A stretch of 53,934 bases of DNA from positions 1 to 53,934 of the forward strand of contig JAVWQH010000012.1 in the NCBI GenBank assembly GCA_036635475.1, read 5' to 3'. This stretch comes from JAHHUA01 sp036635475 (GTDB lineage: Bacteria; Bacillota; Clostridia; Oscillospirales; Ruminococcaceae). Of the stretch, positions 16,829-24,947 are shown piece by piece. Below the pieces are notes generated by a model. It was given only the letters and a program-made list of their open reading frames with translations, was not told the origin of the DNA and did no database searches. Made by a program: the position numbers and the translations under genes. Position 1 is the stretch's first letter, and every line of letters starts with the position of its first letter.

Positions 16829-18154
16829 TTATGAAACTGTTTTTGCTGATTTAGGAGCTTTTTTTACTGTTGGCTTTTTAATCATCAATTCATTTTGAAC
16901 TGGTAATTTCATCGGATTTTTGGTGATAATTGGCTTGCCATTATCGCCAACGCAATCTGCAGTAATCAAGATTTTTTCAATTGTTTGGTCGCTAGGAGAA
17001 GTGAACATTAAATCTCCCAAAACATTTTCCAAAATTGAACGCAATCCACGAGCACCTATTTTTCTTTCAATTGCAAGGTCAGCAATCTTTTCAAGAGCCT
17101 CATTTTCAAAATCCAGTTGAATTCCATCAATAGCAAATAATGCTGTATATTGATTTAGTATTGAATTTTTTGGTTCTTTTAAAATTCTGACAAGGGATTC
17201 TCGGTTTAAATTTTCCAAAGTTGTTGTAACTGGAAGTCTACCAACAAGTTCAGGAATTAAGCCGAATTTGATAAGGTCATGAGAAATAAGTTGTTTCAAA
17301 AGTTGGTCTTTTTCTCTTGATTTATTACTTACTATATCAGCAGAAAATCCAATTGATGAACTAGCAATTCTCTTTTCAATAACCTTTTCAATTCCCTCAA
17401 ATGCACCACCGCATATAAATAGAATATTAGATGTGTCAAGTTCAATAAATTCTTGTTGAGGGTGCTTTCGTCCACCTTGAGGTGGAACATTTGCAATAGT
17501 TCCTTCAAGAATTTTAAGCAATGCTTGTTGAACACCTTCACCGCTAACATCTCTTGTGATTGATGGATTTTCACTTTTACGGGTAATTTTATCAATTTCA
17601 TCAATATAAATTATGCCCATTTTAGCTTTATCTATATCATAATCAGCGGCTTGAATTAGTTTCAACAATATATTTTCTACGTCTTCACCAACATATCCAG
17701 CCTCTGTTAATGTTGTTGCATCAGCAATTGCAAATGGAACATTTAAAATTCGAGCCAATGTCTGAGCTAATAATGTTTTTCCAACACCTGTTGGTCCAAT
17801 CAATAAAATATTGCTCTTATTGATTTCAACATCACTCTCAGCACCAAACAAAATTCTCTTATAATGATTATAAACTGCTACTGCAAGAGAAATTTTTGCT
17901 CCGTCCTGCCCTATTACATAATCATCTAAAATATCTTTAATTTCAGTGGGTTTTAGCACATTGATATCTGAACTTTTTTTACCCTTTTTTGATTTACTTC
18001 TAGGTCCTAATTCATCATTAAGAACATTTTGGCAAAGTTCAACACATTCATTACATATGCAAACTCCCGGACCCGCAATCATTCTTTGCACAATTTCTTG
18101 CGGCTTACCGCAAAAAGAACAAAATAAATTTCTATTGTCCTCTCCTCTTGCCAT
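16829..18154 (-). CDS. clpX: ATP-dependent Clp protease ATP-binding subunit ClpX
   Basis: AAA+ unfoldase that feeds tagged proteins to ClpP. The 441-residue protein has an N-terminal C4 zinc-binding domain (CSFCGK..., ICNECVELC, residues 12-41), Walker A GPTGVGKT near 122, Walker B IYIDEIDK near 188, and a RPVTTT-like/GRLPVTT region and sensor-2 (GARGLR) toward the end. The C-terminal tail is lysine-rich. An AGGAGG precedes the ATG, and the start is 14 bases after the clpP stop, so both are cotranscribed. The stop lies two bases from the N gap. Confidence 0.97.
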   Translation of the reverse strand: MARGEDNRNLFCSFCGKPQEIVQRMIAGPGVCICNECVELCQNVLNDELGPRSKSKKGKKSSDINVLKPTEIKDILDDYVIGQDGAKISLAVAVYNHYKRILFGAESDVEINKSNILLIGPTGVGKTLLAQTLARILNVPFAIADATTLTEAGYVGEDVENILLKLIQAADYDIDKAKMGIIYIDEIDKITRKSENPSITRDVSGEGVQQALLKILEGTIANVPPQGGRKHPQQEFIELDTSNILFICGGAFEGIEKVIEKRIASSSIGFSADIVSNKSREKDQLLKQLISHDLIKFGLIPELVGRLPVTTTLENLNRESLVRILKEPKNSILNQYTALFAIDGIQLDFENEALEKIADLAIERKIGARGLRSILENVLGDLMFTSPSDQTIEKILITADCVGDNGKPIITKNPMKLPVQNELMIKKPTVKKAPKSAKTVS

Positions 18155-18168
18155 TGGTGGGTTACCTC

Positions 18169-18753
18169 CTATTGCTTCTTATACATAACCTCATCTACAA
18201 GACCATAAGCACAAGCCTCTTCAGCAGACATAAAGTTATCTCTCTCTGTGTCTTTTTCTATAACCTCAAATGGCTTTCCTGTTTGTTCTGATAGAAGTGT
18301 GTTCAGCTTTTTCTTAATTCTAATAATTCTCTCTGCGTGAATTTGCATATCAGTTGCCTGACCTTGCATTCCACCCAAAGGTTGATGAATCATAACTTCT
18401 CCGTTTGGCAAGCAGTATCTTTTTCCTTTTTGACCTGATGAAAGCAAGAAAGCTCCCATAGATGCTGCCATACCTATACAAATTGTTGAAACATCACATT
18501 TTATATGGTTCATTGTATCATAAATTGCCATACCGGCTGTAATTGAGCCGCCTGGACTGTTGATATAAAGATAAATATCTTTTTCAGGGTCCTGTCCCTC
18601 TAGGTAAAGAAGCTGTGCAACAACTAAACTAGCAGTTGTATCATTCACCTCATCACAAAGCATTACAATTCTGTCGTTTAAAAGTCTTGAGTAAATATCA
18701 TAGGAACGCTCGCCCCTACTCGTTTGCTCAACAACCATAGGTACTAAACTCAT
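18169..18753 (-). CDS. clpP: ATP-dependent Clp protease proteolytic subunit ClpP
   Basis: Serine protease that forms the tetradecameric barrel used by ClpX. In 194 residues the catalytic serine is in GMAASMGAFLL (about S98), the histidine in MIHQPLGG (about H123) and the aspartate near 172 (ERDNFMSAEEA). The N-terminus LVPMVVEQTSRGERSYDIYS is typical, and the length is normal. GGAGG precedes the ATG. It lies between tig and clpX in the common Firmicute order. The tig terminator and a TATAAT at 18787-18792 suggest it also has a promoter of its own, though no good -35 is seen. Confidence 0.97.
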   Translation of the reverse strand: MSLVPMVVEQTSRGERSYDIYSRLLNDRIVMLCDEVNDTTASLVVAQLLYLEGQDPEKDIYLYINSPGGSITAGMAIYDTMNHIKCDVSTICIGMAASMGAFLLSSGQKGKRYCLPNGEVMIHQPLGGMQGQATDMQIHAERIIRIKKKLNTLLSEQTGKPFEVIEKDTERDNFMSAEEACAYGLVDEVMYKKQ

Positions 18754-18884
18754 TATTCATTCCTCCATTAAATATAATATACTTATATTATAGTAGAATT
18801 TATATGGTATTTAATCCAATTCGTGTAACTAAATGAAAATTATTATTAATTAATTGTTTCCTAATCGTAAATTATCTATAAAAA

Positions 18885-18926
18885 TAAATAAATTTCAAAG
18901 TGCAAGCACTATTAATGCTTGCACTT
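18885..18926 (-). terminator. Intrinsic terminator of tig
   Basis: An 11-bp perfect stem (18898-18908 with 18916-18926), seven-base loop, then U-rich sequence on the minus strand. It lies 17 bases after the tig stop and separates tig from clpPX. Confidence 0.75.
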
Positions 18927-18942
18927 ATATGATTAGAAAAAA

Positions 18943-20307
18943 TTATTCTTCAGTTTCAGCAACTGCTTCGTCAACTTTTTTCTTGCAAGTGCGCTTAGCT
19001 GTTGTTTTCTTTTCAGTTTTCTTTTCAGCAGTTTCTTCGCCATTTTGTTTAACTATGTCGATTGCCTTGTTGCAAATAATATCTTGTTTTATGCTTTCTT
19101 CGCCGATAGCTTTTTTAGCTTCTTCGATTTTAACATTAAAACGTGTTGCCAACTTATTGTATTCATTTTCAATTTCTTCTGCAGAAACTTCGATGTTTTC
19201 AGCCTTGCCAATAGCTTCAAGAGCAAGTCTTGTTTTAACTTGTTGTTCAGCTTGAACGGCAAATGTTTTCTTCATCATTTCAATATCAGAACCTGTGTAT
19301 TGCAAATATGTTTTAAGGTCTAGACCTTGACTGCTTAGTCTGTATTCAAAATCTCTTAGCAAATCTTCAACTCGGCTATCTATCATAGCTTGTGGCAATT
19401 CAACTTGCATATCAGCAACAACTGCATTAAGCAAAGCTGTTTCATATTGTTCTTCAACAGCAGCTGTTTTTCTTTCAGACATTTTAGCTTTCATATCAGC
19501 TTTAAATTCAGCAATTGTGTCAAATTCGCTTACGTCTTTAGCAAATTCATCATCAATTTCAGGAAGTTCTTTATTCTTTATTTCGTGAATTTTAACTTTG
19601 AATACTGCTGGCTTGCCTTTTAGTTCATCAGCTTGATATTCCTCAGGGAATGTTACATTAACATCAAACTCTTCATCAATGCTATGGCCTACAATTTGCT
19701 CTTCAAAGCCTGGGATAAATTGTCCTTCGCCAAGATTTAGAGGATAATTTTCACCTTTTCCGCCTTCAAAAGCAACGCCATCAGCAAAACCTTCAAAGTC
19801 AATAACAGTAGTGTCACCGTTTTGAGCAGGTCTGCCTTCAACATCAATCATTCTTGCATTTCTATCTGCAATTTTATTGATTTCAGCATCAACTTCTGTG
19901 TCTTCAACTTCTGCATCTTGTTTTTCAGCAGTAATACCCTTGTATTTGCCCAAAACAACTTCTGGTTTAACTGCAACTGTAGCTTTAAATGTAAATCCTT
20001 CAGCAGCAACTTCGCCAACAATCTCAATTTCAGCACGTTCAACAGGGTCGATGTTCAATTGGTCAATTGCTTCTGAATATGCCTTAGGGAAACACTCATT
20101 AATTGCATCTTCGTAGAAAATTTCTACTCCATACATTTTTTCAACCATAGTTCTAGGGGCTTTGCCTTTTCTAAAACCAGGTAGTGTCATCTTCTTAGAA
20201 TTCTTTTTGAATGCATTATCAACTGCAACTTTAAAATCTTCAGCAGTAACTTGTATCTCAAGTTCCACTTTTTTGTTTTCCAAAACTTTGTTTGAAACTA
20301 AATTCAT
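18943..20307 (-). CDS. tig: Trigger factor (ribosome-bound chaperone and prolyl isomerase)
   Basis: Binds the ribosome exit and nascent chains. The 454-residue protein has the N-terminal ribosome-binding domain with the GFRKGKAPR signature (residues 45-53), a central FKBP-type PPIase domain (about 150-245, NGDTTVIDFEGFADG..., FIPGFEEQIVGH) and a C-terminal helical arm domain (about 250-415). The last 35 residues are a low-complexity tail, first Lys/Thr-rich then acidic (EKKTEKKTTAKRTCKKK, AVAETEE), beyond the usual fold end. The ribosome site is GGAGG. It heads the tig-clpP-clpX group. Confidence 0.95.
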   Translation of the reverse strand: MNLVSNKVLENKKVELEIQVTAEDFKVAVDNAFKKNSKKMTLPGFRKGKAPRTMVEKMYGVEIFYEDAINECFPKAYSEAIDQLNIDPVERAEIEIVGEVAAEGFTFKATVAVKPEVVLGKYKGITAEKQDAEVEDTEVDAEINKIADRNARMIDVEGRPAQNGDTTVIDFEGFADGVAFEGGKGENYPLNLGEGQFIPGFEEQIVGHSIDEEFDVNVTFPEEYQADELKGKPAVFKVKIHEIKNKELPEIDDEFAKDVSEFDTIAEFKADMKAKMSERKTAAVEEQYETALLNAVVADMQVELPQAMIDSRVEDLLRDFEYRLSSQGLDLKTYLQYTGSDIEMMKKTFAVQAEQQVKTRLALEAIGKAENIEVSAEEIENEYNKLATRFNVKIEEAKKAIGEESIKQDIICNKAIDIVKQNGEETAEKKTEKKTTAKRTCKKKVDEAVAETEE

Positions 20308-20433
20308 TATTGTCTTCCTCCTGTTTATACCATTGTATCATCAATTGATTATAACACATTGATTTTTAAAATACTAGTCTATTTTCATTAAAAAATCTAT
20401 AAATCTTCTACTATTATTTTGCAAAATAACAAA

Positions 20434-21120
20434 TCATATAACTTTTACCGGACAAAATTTCAAATAATCAGCCGAAATCAAGTGAAAATCAATGCCTAAA
20501 TACTCACCATCTATCGCATATCTCTGTGCTGAACCATGGATATGTCCATAGTAACATTTTTTTATATCGTTATCCTTTAATGTTTGAACAATTGGTTCTG
20601 ATATTTCATTATTATAAACGGGAGGATAATGCAAAAACACAATTTTTTCGAGGTTTTTATCCTTAACTGACTTTATTGATGTGCTAATTCTCATAGCTTC
20701 TCTTGTCAAAATTTTGATATCGTGTTGCTCACCCTGTTCAAATAGCCAACCTCTTGAACCACAAACTGCAAAATTATCAACAGCAAAAGAATTGTTGTGA
20801 AGAATATTCAGGGTTTTCAAATTGTTTTCTTGAAAAAACTTCTCCATTTTGCTGACAGTAGTCCACCAATAATCGTGGTTTCCTTTTAAAATCAATTTTT
20901 TTCCGGGCAATTCTTCAATAAATTTAAAATCTTTAAGTGCCTCATCAAGGCTCATTCCCCAAGATACATCTCCGCTTATCACAACTGTATCATCATCGGT
21001 AACTAGATTATTCCAATTTTCTTTTATTTTATCAACATAGTTGCTCCAACCTTTAAATATATCCATAGGCTTTTCGCAAGCCAATGATAAATGCAAATCG
21101 CCTATTACATATAATGACAT
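20434..21120 (-). CDS. Cytosolic calcineurin-like metallophosphoesterase
   Basis: A 228-residue phosphoesterase with the full motif series: IGDLHLS at 7-13, SGDVSWG near 50, KGNHDYWW near 80 and YYGHIHGSAQR near 190, which bind the two metals. No signal or membrane segment is seen, so it differs from the anchored enzyme at 5696-6523. It resembles uncharacterised single-domain phosphohydrolases found in many Clostridia. It is the last gene after rbgA-rnhB-yraN, 31 bases behind yraN. Substrate unknown. Confidence 0.8.
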   Translation of the reverse strand: MSLYVIGDLHLSLACEKPMDIFKGWSNYVDKIKENWNNLVTDDDTVVISGDVSWGMSLDEALKDFKFIEELPGKKLILKGNHDYWWTTVSKMEKFFQENNLKTLNILHNNSFAVDNFAVCGSRGWLFEQGEQHDIKILTREAMRISTSIKSVKDKNLEKIVFLHYPPVYNNEISEPIVQTLKDNDIKKCYYGHIHGSAQRYAIDGEYLGIDFHLISADYLKFCPVKVI

Positions 21121-21151
21121 TTTATTCCTCCAATTTTAAATATTAAAACAA

Positions 21152-21529
21152 CTATTTCTCCCAAAAAGCAGATTTAATATAATCATAACTCAAAACTTTG
21201 AACTCTCCATTTTCAGCTATGGTTATTTCAAAAACATCAAATCTAGGGTAATATTCCGGTGTATTTTTTTCAAGATAGCTTTTGGCAGCCTTTATTATGC
21301 GTTTTTGTTTTGCGTTGGTTACTGCATCAATTCCCGAAATCATTGAGTTTTTTTTGCGTGTTTTAACTTCTATAAATGCAATTTCATCATCGTCAGTTGC
21401 AATTATATCAACTTCTCCGCCTTTTATAGTGTAATTTCTCTCTTCAATATGAAGTCCCATTTCTGTCAGAATTTTTGCTGCAAAACTTTCACCCAAGCCA
21501 CCTTTTTCTCTTGTTGAATTGCTAGTCAT
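21152..21529 (-). CDS. yraN: YraN/UPF0102-family endonuclease-like protein
   Basis: A 125-residue protein with the restriction-endonuclease-like fold of UPF0102: GESFAAKIL near 12-20, then the catalytic-looking GGEVDIIATDDDEIAFIEVK (D..E.K triad) near 35-55, and YYPRFDVFEI near 95. The family is nearly universal beside rnhB, but its function is not settled. The ATG at 21529 is favoured over an in-frame TTG at 21547 because AAGGA sits eight bases before it. It overlaps the rnhB end by eight bases. Confidence 0.85.
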   Translation of the reverse strand: MTSNSTREKGGLGESFAAKILTEMGLHIEERNYTIKGGEVDIIATDDDEIAFIEVKTRKKNSMISGIDAVTNAKQKRIIKAAKSYLEKNTPEYYPRFDVFEITIAENGEFKVLSYDYIKSAFWEK

Positions 21530-22178
21530 CACATAATTCCTTCTCAAACTTTTGACGTTTTTCTTCTATATTTTTAAGAAATGATAATCTATGACAATCC
21601 GATATTCCATACTTTAATATCTTAATATAATGGGCTTTTGTCGCATATCCCTTATGCTTTTCAAAATCATATTGAGGGTATTTTTCTGCTAATTCAGTCA
21701 TATATTTGTCCCTGGACACCTTTGCCAAAATTGAAGCTGCTGATATTGAAGCGCTCAAGCTGTCGCCTTTAATGATAAACTCTCCATCAATGGAAAAATC
21801 AGGCAACATATTTCCGTCTACAAGTGCATAATCAGCCTTTATTTTAAGTCCCTCAACTGCTCTTTTCATAGCAAGTTTTGTGCCATTTAAAATATTGATT
21901 TCATCTATCTCTTTCTCTGTGGCAAATGCTACGCAATAAGCTATTGCTCGATTTTTTATTTCATCAAAAAGCTGATTTCTCTTTTTTTCACTGAGTTTTT
22001 TGGAATCATCAAGTCCCTCAATAATATCATCTGGGTTGAGTATAACAGCGGCTGCATAAACTGCACCTGCAAGTGGCCCTCTGCCTGCCTCATCAACCCC
22101 ACATATTAATTTATATCTCTTTTCCATTGCTTTTGCTTCATATGAATAATTATTCATTATTTCAGTATTAGAGTTCAT
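21522..22178 (-). CDS. rnhB: Ribonuclease HII
   Basis: Removes ribonucleotides and RNA primers from RNA-DNA hybrids. The 218-residue protein carries the RNase HII signature CGVDEAGRGPLAG near residue 27 (catalytic D and E), the third aspartate in YALVDGNMLP, and ASILAKVSRD with the fourth acidic residue. An N-terminal extension of about 20 residues precedes the fold, so a later Met is also possible; I use the ATG at 22178, six bases after GAGG. It overlaps rbgA upstream by 11 bases and yraN downstream by eight, indicating coupled translation. Confidence 0.92.
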   Translation of the reverse strand: MNSNTEIMNNYSYEAKAMEKRYKLICGVDEAGRGPLAGAVYAAAVILNPDDIIEGLDDSKKLSEKKRNQLFDEIKNRAIAYCVAFATEKEIDEINILNGTKLAMKRAVEGLKIKADYALVDGNMLPDFSIDGEFIIKGDSLSASISAASILAKVSRDKYMTELAEKYPQYDFEKHKGYATKAHYIKILKYGISDCHRLSFLKNIEEKRQKFEKELCDD

Positions 22179-23103
22179 CTTCAACCTCTTCAAAATTTTC
22201 AGCTATTTCCTCGTTTTTAACATCAGTTGCTTTTGGTTTTGGCGGCATTTCCAATGTGAATTTTCCTAGTTTTCCGCCCCTATATTCGTCAACAATTGCG
22301 ATTGCAGCTCTCTCGGTATTAACAACTCCGCCAGCCATTAGCATACCACGTTTTTTACCTACTAAAGCAAGTAATTCATAGCCGTCGAGTTCTTGTAATT
22401 CCTCTTTTGTGATTTTATATCTTTCAGTCAAACTTTGAACATATTCCCTCGACATTAGTTCCAAAAGACGTCTTGCAAGATGCTCAATGTCGATAACATC
22501 ATCTTTTACCGCACCTGTGAATGCCAAAAGTTCTCCCACCTTTGGGTCATCAAACTTAGGCCACAAAACTCCCGGCATATCCAAAAGTTCAACTCCGTTT
22601 TCCACCTTAACCCATTGTTTATCCCTTGTAACTCCTGGTCTGTCTTCAACCTTAGCCTTTTTTTCTCCTGCTAAAGTGTTGATAAAATATGACTTTCCAA
22701 CGTTTGGAATTCCCACAATCATCATACGAATTGGTCTTGTAAAAATGCCTTTTTGTGCCAATCGTTCAATCTTTGGTTTAATGACTTCACGAATTGTCGG
22801 AACAACCTTATTTATGCCCCTGCCTGACTTGCAATCCACAGCAAGTGTTGGAACATTGTAACTTTGGTAGTATTCTATCCATCTTTTTGTTGCATTAGGA
22901 TCTGCCTCATCAGCCTTGTTAAGAACAATTATTCTTGGCTTATCCCCAACTATTTTTTCTATTTCAGGATTTCTGCTGCTTTTGGGAATTCTTGCATCAC
23001 GAAGTTCAACAACTATGTCAACCATAGTTAAATTTTCCTTCATTATCCTTCTGGTTTTCGCCATATGCCCCGGGAACCATTGAACTGATACTGCTTCAGA
23101 CAT
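22168..23103 (-). CDS. rbgA: Ribosome biogenesis GTPase RbgA (YlqF)
   Basis: A circularly permuted GTPase that assists late assembly of the 50S subunit. In 311 residues the G motifs come in the permuted order: G4 NKAD near 57, G5-like VDCKSG near 85, G1 GIPNVGKS near 127, G3 DMPGV near 172. The N-terminal QWFPGHMAKTRR is the family's usual opening, and the RNA-binding C-terminal domain follows from about 200. The length is about 30 residues above the Bacillus protein, the extra being an acidic C-terminal tail. A GGGGTGAGG precedes the ATG. First gene of the rbgA-rnhB-yraN-phosphoesterase operon. Confidence 0.93.
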   Translation of the reverse strand: MSEAVSVQWFPGHMAKTRRIMKENLTMVDIVVELRDARIPKSSRNPEIEKIVGDKPRIIVLNKADEADPNATKRWIEYYQSYNVPTLAVDCKSGRGINKVVPTIREVIKPKIERLAQKGIFTRPIRMMIVGIPNVGKSYFINTLAGEKKAKVEDRPGVTRDKQWVKVENGVELLDMPGVLWPKFDDPKVGELLAFTGAVKDDVIDIEHLARRLLELMSREYVQSLTERYKITKEELQELDGYELLALVGKKRGMLMAGGVVNTERAAIAIVDEYRGGKLGKFTLEMPPKPKATDVKNEEIAENFEEVEDEL

Positions 23104-23202
23104 TTTTCCTCACCCCATTCTTAATTAATAAATATCCAAAATTTTAAATATATTTTTTATTTATTCTCAATTTTCAGCAATAAAATTATACACCATTTTA
23201 TT

Positions 23203-23231
23203 ATTATATCAAAAAACACTTGAAAATTCAA
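23203..23231 (-). promoter_or_regulatory. Sigma-A type promoter of the rbgA operon
   Basis: Minus strand TTGAAT (23226-23231), 17-base spacer, TATAAT (23203-23208). A second candidate overlaps it: TTGATA (23207-23212), 16 bases, TATAAT (23185-23190). Both point at rbgA. Confidence 0.7.
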
Positions 23232-23311
23232 CAAAAATTACTTTTCATTTTCTAAAAAAGAAGTAATATTCAATAATTTTTTATATATATAAATTTTTTT
23301 CAAATTATCTA

Positions 23312-23340
23312 TTGACAAATGACCGCAAATAACGTATTAT
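23312..23340 (+). promoter_or_regulatory. Sigma-A type promoter of pyrBI
   Basis: TTGACA (23312-23317), 17-base spacer, TATTAT (23335-23340). The expected start of transcription, about 23347, is the first base of a folded leader, 168 bases before the pyrB ATG. Confidence 0.85.
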
Positions 23341-23343
23341 TTT

Positions 23344-23471
23344 GGAAAGCAACCGAGAGGATTTTTAAAATTCTGTGCTACCTTAATTCAATAACAACTT
23401 CACATTCTATTAAATGTGTTTGTAAATGGTAGATTACCTCGGGTTGCGTCCTTGGTATTTTTTTTTGCCAA
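23344..23471 (+). promoter_or_regulatory. Folded 5' leader of pyrBI, candidate attenuator or RNA sensor
   Basis: A long-range stem pairs 23349-23357 (GCAACCGAG) with 23438-23447 (CTCGGGTTGC, one bulged G). A further GGA/TCC helix (23344-23346 with 23449-23451) is possible only if transcription starts upstream of the predicted site. Inside lie CTACC/GGTAG (23378-23382 with 23428-23432) and a hairpin CACATT/AATGTG (23401-23406 with 23413-23418), lengthened by ACAA/TTGT. After the closing stem comes a nine-T run (23458-23466). The T-run suggests termination control by pyrimidine or nucleotide level, by analogy with other pyr leaders; the RNA class is not one I recognise. Pairings were found by eye. 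Confidence 0.6.
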
Positions 23472-23514
23472 AATTAGAGAAAAAATTAAAATTAACTAAA
23501 GGAGATTGATAGCT

Positions 23515-24459
23515 ATGCTAAAAAACAGAAGTCTTATCGCCCCTACCGATTTTTCAATTTCAGAATTAGACGAAATTATTGAGCTTGCAAATGACATTAT
23601 CCGCAGACCTGAATTTTATTCTCAGGCGTGCAAAGGTAAGTTATTGGCAAGCATTTTTTATGAGCCATCAACTAGAACAAAATTTTCTTTCGACTCCGCT
23701 ATGTATAGACTTGGCGGAAATGTAATTGGTTTCAGTGACCCTGCAACTTCCAGCGCTGCCAAAGGCGAAACGCTGGCTGACTGTGCTAAGATTTTCTCCC
23801 AATATGCTGACATTCTTGTAATCCGTCACCCAAAAGAAGGTACTGCAAAACTCTTCAGCCACTATTCAGATTGCCCTGTTATTAACGCAGGCGATGGTGG
23901 CCACCAACACCCTACTCAAACCCTAACCGACCTTTTAACAATCAGTCAATTCAAAGGTAAACTTAACAATATGACAATTGGCGTTTGCGGTGACCTTAAA
24001 TTCGGCAGAACTATTCACTCTCTCGTTAGCAGTATGTCAAGATATGACAACATTAAATTCATCTTTATTGCTCCTAATGAGCTAAAAATGCCAACTTATA
24101 TCACTGATGCTTTAAAAGAAAAAAATATCCCTTACACCGAAACAACAAACCTTGAAGAAAGTATCCCAAACCTAGATGTACTTTATATGTCAAGAGTTCA
24201 ACGTGAGAGATTTGTCAGTGAAGAAGAATATTTAAGACTAAAAGATGTCTTCATTCTAACATCTGAAAAAATGGCTTTAGCTAAAAAAGATATGATTGTT
24301 TTGCATCCACTGCCTCGTGTTACTGAAATTGCAACTGAAGTCGACAGTGACCCTCGTGCAAAATACTTCGCTCAAGCAAAATTCGGTATGTACGTTCGTA
24401 TGGCTCTTATTATGAAACTTCTTGGTATTGATGAAACAAAATTAGGAGGTAATTTATAA
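23515..24459 (+). CDS. pyrB: Aspartate carbamoyltransferase, catalytic subunit
   Basis: Joins carbamoyl phosphate and aspartate, the committed step of pyrimidine synthesis. The 314-residue protein has the carbamoyl-phosphate motif PSTRTKFSF (near 53-61), the GDGGHQHPTQTL box near 130 and HPLPRV near 265. The length is normal. The ATG at 23515 lies ten bases after AAAGGAG; an in-frame TTG at 23506 touches that site and is less likely. It overlaps pyrI by one base. Having a pyrI partner means the enzyme is probably the allosteric B2/R type. Confidence 0.96.
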   Translation: MLKNRSLIAPTDFSISELDEIIELANDIIRRPEFYSQACKGKLLASIFYEPSTRTKFSFDSAMYRLGGNVIGFSDPATSSAAKGETLADCAKIFSQYADILVIRHPKEGTAKLFSHYSDCPVINAGDGGHQHPTQTLTDLLTISQFKGKLNNMTIGVCGDLKFGRTIHSLVSSMSRYDNIKFIFIAPNELKMPTYITDALKEKNIPYTETTNLEESIPNLDVLYMSRVQRERFVSEEEYLRLKDVFILTSEKMALAKKDMIVLHPLPRVTEIATEVDSDPRAKYFAQAKFGMYVRMALIMKLLGIDETKLGGNL

Positions 24460-24884
24460 TGATTAATGTATCTAAACTAAAAAAAGGTATCGTTCTTGAC
24501 CATATTAAAGCCGGACAAGGCTTTAAGATTTTCACTCAATTGGGACTTGATAAGCTCAACGATGTTGTTGTACTTATGAAAAACGTTGACAGCACAAAAA
24601 TGGGCAAAAAAGACCTTATTAAAATTGAAACTGACGATTTTGACTTAAATCTTGACGTTTTGGGACTGATTAACCCTGGTATTACAGTTAATTATATCTC
24701 TGACGGCAAACTTGTTCAAAGCAAACACTTGACACTGCCTCAAAAAGTAACAGGTATTCTTAAATGTAAAAATCCTCGTTGCATCTCACAAGTTGAAAAT
24801 CTTGGTGAAATGACATTTACTCTTGTTGACACTGAGAAAAAAGAGTACGCTTGCGAATACTGTGACTCCAGAACAAGCCTGTAA
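24459..24884 (+). CDS. pyrI: Aspartate carbamoyltransferase, regulatory subunit
   Basis: Binds CTP/ATP and holds the catalytic trimers together through a zinc site. In 141 residues the N-terminal effector domain (about 1-90) is followed by the zinc domain with the four cysteines in KCKNPRC (C-x4-C) and ACEYC (C-x2-C). The length is slightly below the E. coli protein, which is usual for clostridial members. Its ATG is formed in the stop of pyrB (TAATG), with AGGAGG inside the pyrB end, so the subunits are made together. A strong terminator follows. Confidence 0.95.
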   Translation: MINVSKLKKGIVLDHIKAGQGFKIFTQLGLDKLNDVVVLMKNVDSTKMGKKDLIKIETDDFDLNLDVLGLINPGITVNYISDGKLVQSKHLTLPQKVTGILKCKNPRCISQVENLGEMTFTLVDTEKKEYACEYCDSRTSL

Positions 24885-24908
24885 AACCAATTAAAACTTA
24901 AAAATATT

Positions 24909-24944
24909 ATGCCCTTTGTAGATAACTGCAAAGGGCATTTTTTT
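24909..24944 (+). terminator. Intrinsic terminator of pyrBI
   Basis: Ten-base perfect stem ATGCCCTTTG (24909-24918) with CAAAGGGCAT (24929-24938), then eight T. It also lies just past the end of the converging ABC operon. Confidence 0.92.
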
Positions 24945-24947
24945 CAC

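Noticed and set aside
23344..23370. PyrR binding loop in the pyrB leader
   Set aside because: The octamer fits CNGNGAGG, but the ARUC and YU flanks are absent and the needed hairpin cannot pair; the bases are better used in the long stem with 23438-23447.
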